This document shows positions 61,509 to 64,000 of a stretch of 64,000 bases of DNA, piece after piece; position 1 is the first letter of the stretch, and every line of letters starts with the position of its first letter. The stretch comes from Pseudosulfitobacter pseudonitzschiae (GTDB lineage Bacteria > Pseudomonadota > Alphaproteobacteria > Rhodobacterales > Rhodobacteraceae), in NCBI RefSeq assembly GCF_900129395.1, contig NZ_FQVP01000004.1:496001-560000 (forward strand), written 5' to 3'. Under the pieces are notes generated by a model. It saw nothing but the letters and a program-made list of their open reading frames with translations. It made no database searches and was not told the origin of the DNA. A program made the position numbers and the translations under genes.

Positions 61509-62258
61509 TCAGCCTGTGACAAGAAGGCGGATCAGCATCCAGGCCCCCATGCCCGCCATGGCGAGGTTCTCGCTGAGCGAGATGAAGCCCAGCGGCACGT
61601 TGTCATTGCCACCCGTGCAGGCACATTTCAGGTCGCGTTTGTCGACATAGACCGCCTTGATCACCGAAATCGCGCCGATGGTGCCGACAAAGAGCGCCAG
61701 CGGGGCGGCGAGCCACAGGGCGACCCCTGCCAGCATCAGCAGGCCTGCGGTGGCCTCGGCATAGGGGTAGATATAGGCGTAAGGCACCCAGCGCCGCGCC
61801 AGCAGGTCATAGCCCAGGAACATGGTCGAGAACTGTTCGACGTCTTGCAGTTTTTGCAGGGCAAGAATTGTCATGGCGGTGGCGACGAACCACGGTATCA
61901 CCGACCAGCTGAGCGGAGTGCCGTGGGCAATTACGGAAATCGCCAACGCGATTAGGAAAGAAATTGCAAAGATCACCAGCACGGGGCGATAGGTTTTTTC
62001 ATCGGCGGCCTTCACATGTTGGCCAAAGAAACGACGCAGATCGTCGTGGCCACCGATCCTTTCGTTTTCGATAAAGGTCTGGGGGGTGGTTTTCACGCCA
62101 TGCTCGGCCTTGAATGCGTCGGTTTCGGCGCGATTGGTCAGGTGGTGGTCGAGAATTACATAGCCGTGACGTTCCAGAAGGGATTTTGACTTGAGGCCAT
62201 AAGGGCACAGGTGGTCGGGCATGACCATGCGGTAAAGATGTGCTGTTTTCTGGGTCAT
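61509..62258 (-). CDS. Glutaredoxin-MauE/DoxX-like membrane fusion protein
   Basis: The 249-residue product joins an N-terminal glutaredoxin domain (about 1-85, active-site CPYG in DHLCPYGLKSK, TPQTFIENERIGGHDDL) to a C-terminal membrane domain with four to five helices and a late CACTGG motif in DLKCACTGGNDNVPLG. The latter resembles MauE/DoxX-type proteins implicated in disulfide transfer. A fused enzyme could pass electrons across the inner membrane. The ATG at 62258 follows AAAGGA; the longer upstream reading is rejected. Confidence 0.85.
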   Translation of the reverse strand: MTQKTAHLYRMVMPDHLCPYGLKSKSLLERHGYVILDHHLTNRAETDAFKAEHGVKTTPQTFIENERIGGHDDLRRFFGQHVKAADEKTYRPVLVIFAISFLIALAISVIAHGTPLSWSVIPWFVATAMTILALQKLQDVEQFSTMFLGYDLLARRWVPYAYIYPYAEATAGLLMLAGVALWLAAPLALFVGTIGAISVIKAVYVDKRDLKCACTGGNDNVPLGFISLSENLAMAGMGAWMLIRLLVTG

Positions 62259-62452
62259 GTATTGGTCCTTTGGGTTTGCCAGCCGCGTTAAAATCTGTAC
62301 GGGCCGTAGAAAAAACGGGTTTCCAGTGCGGGAAGGTTCCAAAATTTCTTTCTCAGCCGTGGTAACATTGTGATCTCGGGCGGCTGGCGGATGCCCTGCG
62401 CTGCGGCTAGGACTGCCGTTTAGGGATCAATGGGCAGAGCAAGGGCGCGCGC

Positions 62453-63340
62453 ATGTGGACGGTACGGGTTTTGGTTTTGGTGGTCTGCGGTCTGTTGGCG
62501 GCGTGCGGGCCAAAGCCCGAGGCGACTGATGCACCGGTGATGCCGTTGTTGTTCAATGCGGCTGATATCCAGAAGCAGGACAAGCTGCTGATCCTGATAC
62601 CCGGATCCATGACGCCGCTGGGCATTTTTGATCCGGTGGTGGAATGGCGATCCAAGGGCTACGCCTTTGCCGCATATCGTTTTCCTGGCATGGATGGCCG
62701 CCCGTTGGACGGACCGCTGGACATCGCCACAGCGGCGCAGACCATCGTAAAGCTGGCCGAACGCTTTCCCGACAAGCAGATCAAGCTGTTGGGGTTTTCC
62801 ACCGGTGCGCCGATTGCCATGCTGGCGGCCAAGCAGATCGGTCCGCGCGCGCAGGTGGCTGGCATGTCCAGCGCGGTCGAATTCGGGGGCGGCGCGCAGA
62901 CGGCGCTGCGTGGGGTCGATGACATTCTGGTCGCGGCGGCACGGGCGCAGTCGGTGAACACGCGCAAGGTGTGGGAGAATTATTTTCCTGTGCTCCTGTT
63001 TGGACGTGCGGGGGCGCGATCGCCGGAACGGGCCGATGACATTGCCCGTATCACCAGCCGCCCGAAAAAGATCGTGGTCGAGCCGTCGTTCAACATCTTC
63101 AAGGCGCACACGATGGCGCTGGTGGGCTGGCAGATGCCCGAGGGGTTCACCTTGCCGCCCGAGCAGGTGCACCTGTACGCAGGCACCGCCGACACGGTGT
63201 TCCGGCCTCGACAGGTGCGCCGGTTCGCAAAGAGCATCGGCGGCGCGCCGATCACCTTTTACCCCGGTCTGGGACATCTGCTGTATGTGGCAGAGCCACG
63301 TGTGTTCGATGATATTCTGGCGTTCTTCGAGCAAGGATAG
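62453..63340 (+). CDS. Lipoprotein alpha/beta hydrolase
   Basis: The 295-residue product has a lipoprotein signal with lipobox LAAC (Cys18) and an alpha/beta-hydrolase fold: LLILIPGSMTPLGIF (oxyanion region), nucleophile elbow GFSTGAP and a late GLGHLLYVAEP that supplies the catalytic His. It should sit on the periplasmic face or outer membrane and cleave an ester or amide. Substrate unknown. AAGGG precedes the start. The 194-base gap before it holds no gene I can recognise. Confidence 0.83.
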   Translation: MWTVRVLVLVVCGLLAACGPKPEATDAPVMPLLFNAADIQKQDKLLILIPGSMTPLGIFDPVVEWRSKGYAFAAYRFPGMDGRPLDGPLDIATAAQTIVKLAERFPDKQIKLLGFSTGAPIAMLAAKQIGPRAQVAGMSSAVEFGGGAQTALRGVDDILVAAARAQSVNTRKVWENYFPVLLFGRAGARSPERADDIARITSRPKKIVVEPSFNIFKAHTMALVGWQMPEGFTLPPEQVHLYAGTADTVFRPRQVRRFAKSIGGAPITFYPGLGHLLYVAEPRVFDDILAFFEQG

Positions 63341-63391
63341 GGGGCTGCGCGTGGTCTGGTCATTCCGACAGAAATGATCGACATAAGGGCT

Positions 63392-64000
63392 ATGAGCGAT
63401 CAGTCGATACATATCGCGGGACAACCCGCGCCGGCGCGGCTGGCCCCAAAGGGGCTGGTGACGGTGGCGTTGCTGGCGGCGGCGCTGTGCCTGTTGCCGA
63501 TGGTTGCGGTGTTGCTGGCGTCCTTTGGTGGCGGGTTCGACACTGTGCAGCACCTGATGCAGACCGTGCTGCCGCGCTACTTGGGCAATACGGTGGCGCT
63601 GGCGTTGCTGGTGTCGGTGGGCACTTTCATGGTTGGCGTGGGAGCTGCGTGGCTGGTGACGATGACCCGCTTTCCGGGAGTGCGCCTGTTCGAGATCGCG
63701 CTGGTGCTGCCACTGGCCTTTCCGGCCTATGTGCTGGCCTATGCTTATACACATATTCTGGATCACCCCGGAATCGTGCAATCGACATTGCGCGGGATCA
63801 TGGGCTGGGGCCCGCGCGACTATTGGTTCCCCGAGATTCGCAGCCTGGGCGGTGCGGCGATGATGCTGGTGCTGGTGTTGTACCCTTATGTCTACCTGCT
63901 GGCGCGGGCGTCCTTCCTGCAACAATCGGGCACGACGTTTCTGGCAGCACGGGCCTTGGGCAGCTCGATCTGGGGTGCGTTCTTCAAGGTCAGCCTGCCG
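63392..64000 (+). CDS. Iron(III)-type ABC transporter permease (FbpB-like), partial
   Basis: The first 203 codons of a permease that runs off the window. After MSDQSIHIAGQPAPA comes a hydrophobic helix, then FDTVQHLMQTVLPRYLGNTVALALL and the binding-protein-dependent transport domain with LPLAFPAYVLAYAYTHIL. The resemblance to FbpB/SfuB, a double-domain permease for ferric iron, is fair, and the 3' half is needed to confirm it. The binding protein and ATPase genes are not in view. Confidence 0.75.
   Translation, partial: MSDQSIHIAGQPAPARLAPKGLVTVALLAAALCLLPMVAVLLASFGGGFDTVQHLMQTVLPRYLGNTVALALLVSVGTFMVGVGAAWLVTMTRFPGVRLFEIALVLPLAFPAYVLAYAYTHILDHPGIVQSTLRGIMGWGPRDYWFPEIRSLGGAAMMLVLVLYPYVYLLARASFLQQSGTTFLAARALGSSIWGAFFKVSLP

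Noticed and set aside
1-64000. tRNA or rRNA genes, CRISPR arrays, insertion sequences and prophage genes
   Set aside because: I read both strands for these and found no convincing candidate; short degenerate elements could still be missed by eye.

Overview
The window looks like a chromosomal stretch from a marine alphaproteobacterium of the order Rhodobacterales (Roseobacter group). Base composition is GC-rich throughout. Supporting gene content includes a ChrR/RpoE singlet-oxygen pair next to the five-gene operon that accompanies it in Rhodobacter, a Fur/Mur-type box in front of a sitABCD-like metal transporter, an ALDH16-type aldehyde dehydrogenase beside deoC, and short GC-rich hairpin repeats with conserved tails between genes. 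I see no rRNA, tRNA, insertion sequence, prophage or CRISPR array. No gene-free gap exceeds 300 bases.

Layout. 1-9.5 kb: a leftward rbfA / phosphodiester glycosidase / truB group, divergent dapB, a small exported protein, a methyltransferase/LysR divergent pair, a serine hydrolase, an SDHAF4-like assembly factor, rsmB and a heparinase-like gene. 9.5-15 kb: purH, lspA, a DUF3035 lipoprotein and a pair of M16 peptidases, closed by an intrinsic terminator. 15-18.4 kb: leftward deoC and ALDH16 (deoxynucleoside catabolism). 18.5-25.7 kb: a polytopic membrane protein, a two-component system and a four-gene Mn/Zn/Fe ABC importer. 25.8-27.7 kb: divergent uraH and a nucleobase/urate permease. 27.8-32.2 kb: mutL, a small AT-rich gene of foreign composition, rmuC, a tiny basic protein and a CPT-like phosphotransferase. 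32.2-38.2 kb: chrR-rpoE facing an operon of an FAD oxidoreductase, DUF1365, an MFS/GPH carrier, DUF3833 and an SDR, with sigma-E-like promoters on both sides of the divide.

38.2-41 kb: glutathione transferase, histidine phosphatase, MFS transporter. 41-47 kb: a single-gene formate dehydrogenase-like molybdoprotein, then a leftward HscC-type Hsp70 with a membrane-anchored J-like partner. 47-52.7 kb: an M20-type amidohydrolase; a leftward operon of hybrid histidine kinase, response regulator and a stand-alone WGR protein; and a rightward DUF1007/NicO nickel-cobalt transport pair. 52.8-61.4 kb: one rightward catabolic cluster in which a LivFGHM-type ABC importer and its binding protein sit between two acyl-CoA ligases, suggesting uptake and CoA activation of an unidentified carboxylic acid. 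61.5-64 kb: a glutaredoxin-MauE fusion, a lipoprotein alpha/beta hydrolase and the start of an FbpB-like permease that runs off the end.

The observations I rate highest are the divergent sigma-E promoter pair, the kinase-regulator-WGR operon, the HscC / HPD-less J pair, the AT-rich gene coupled between mutL and rmuC, the transporter flanked by two CoA ligases, and three classes of dispersed hairpin repeats, one copy of which supplies the stop codon of the WGR gene. I did not find a single system that I can claim is wholly undescribed.
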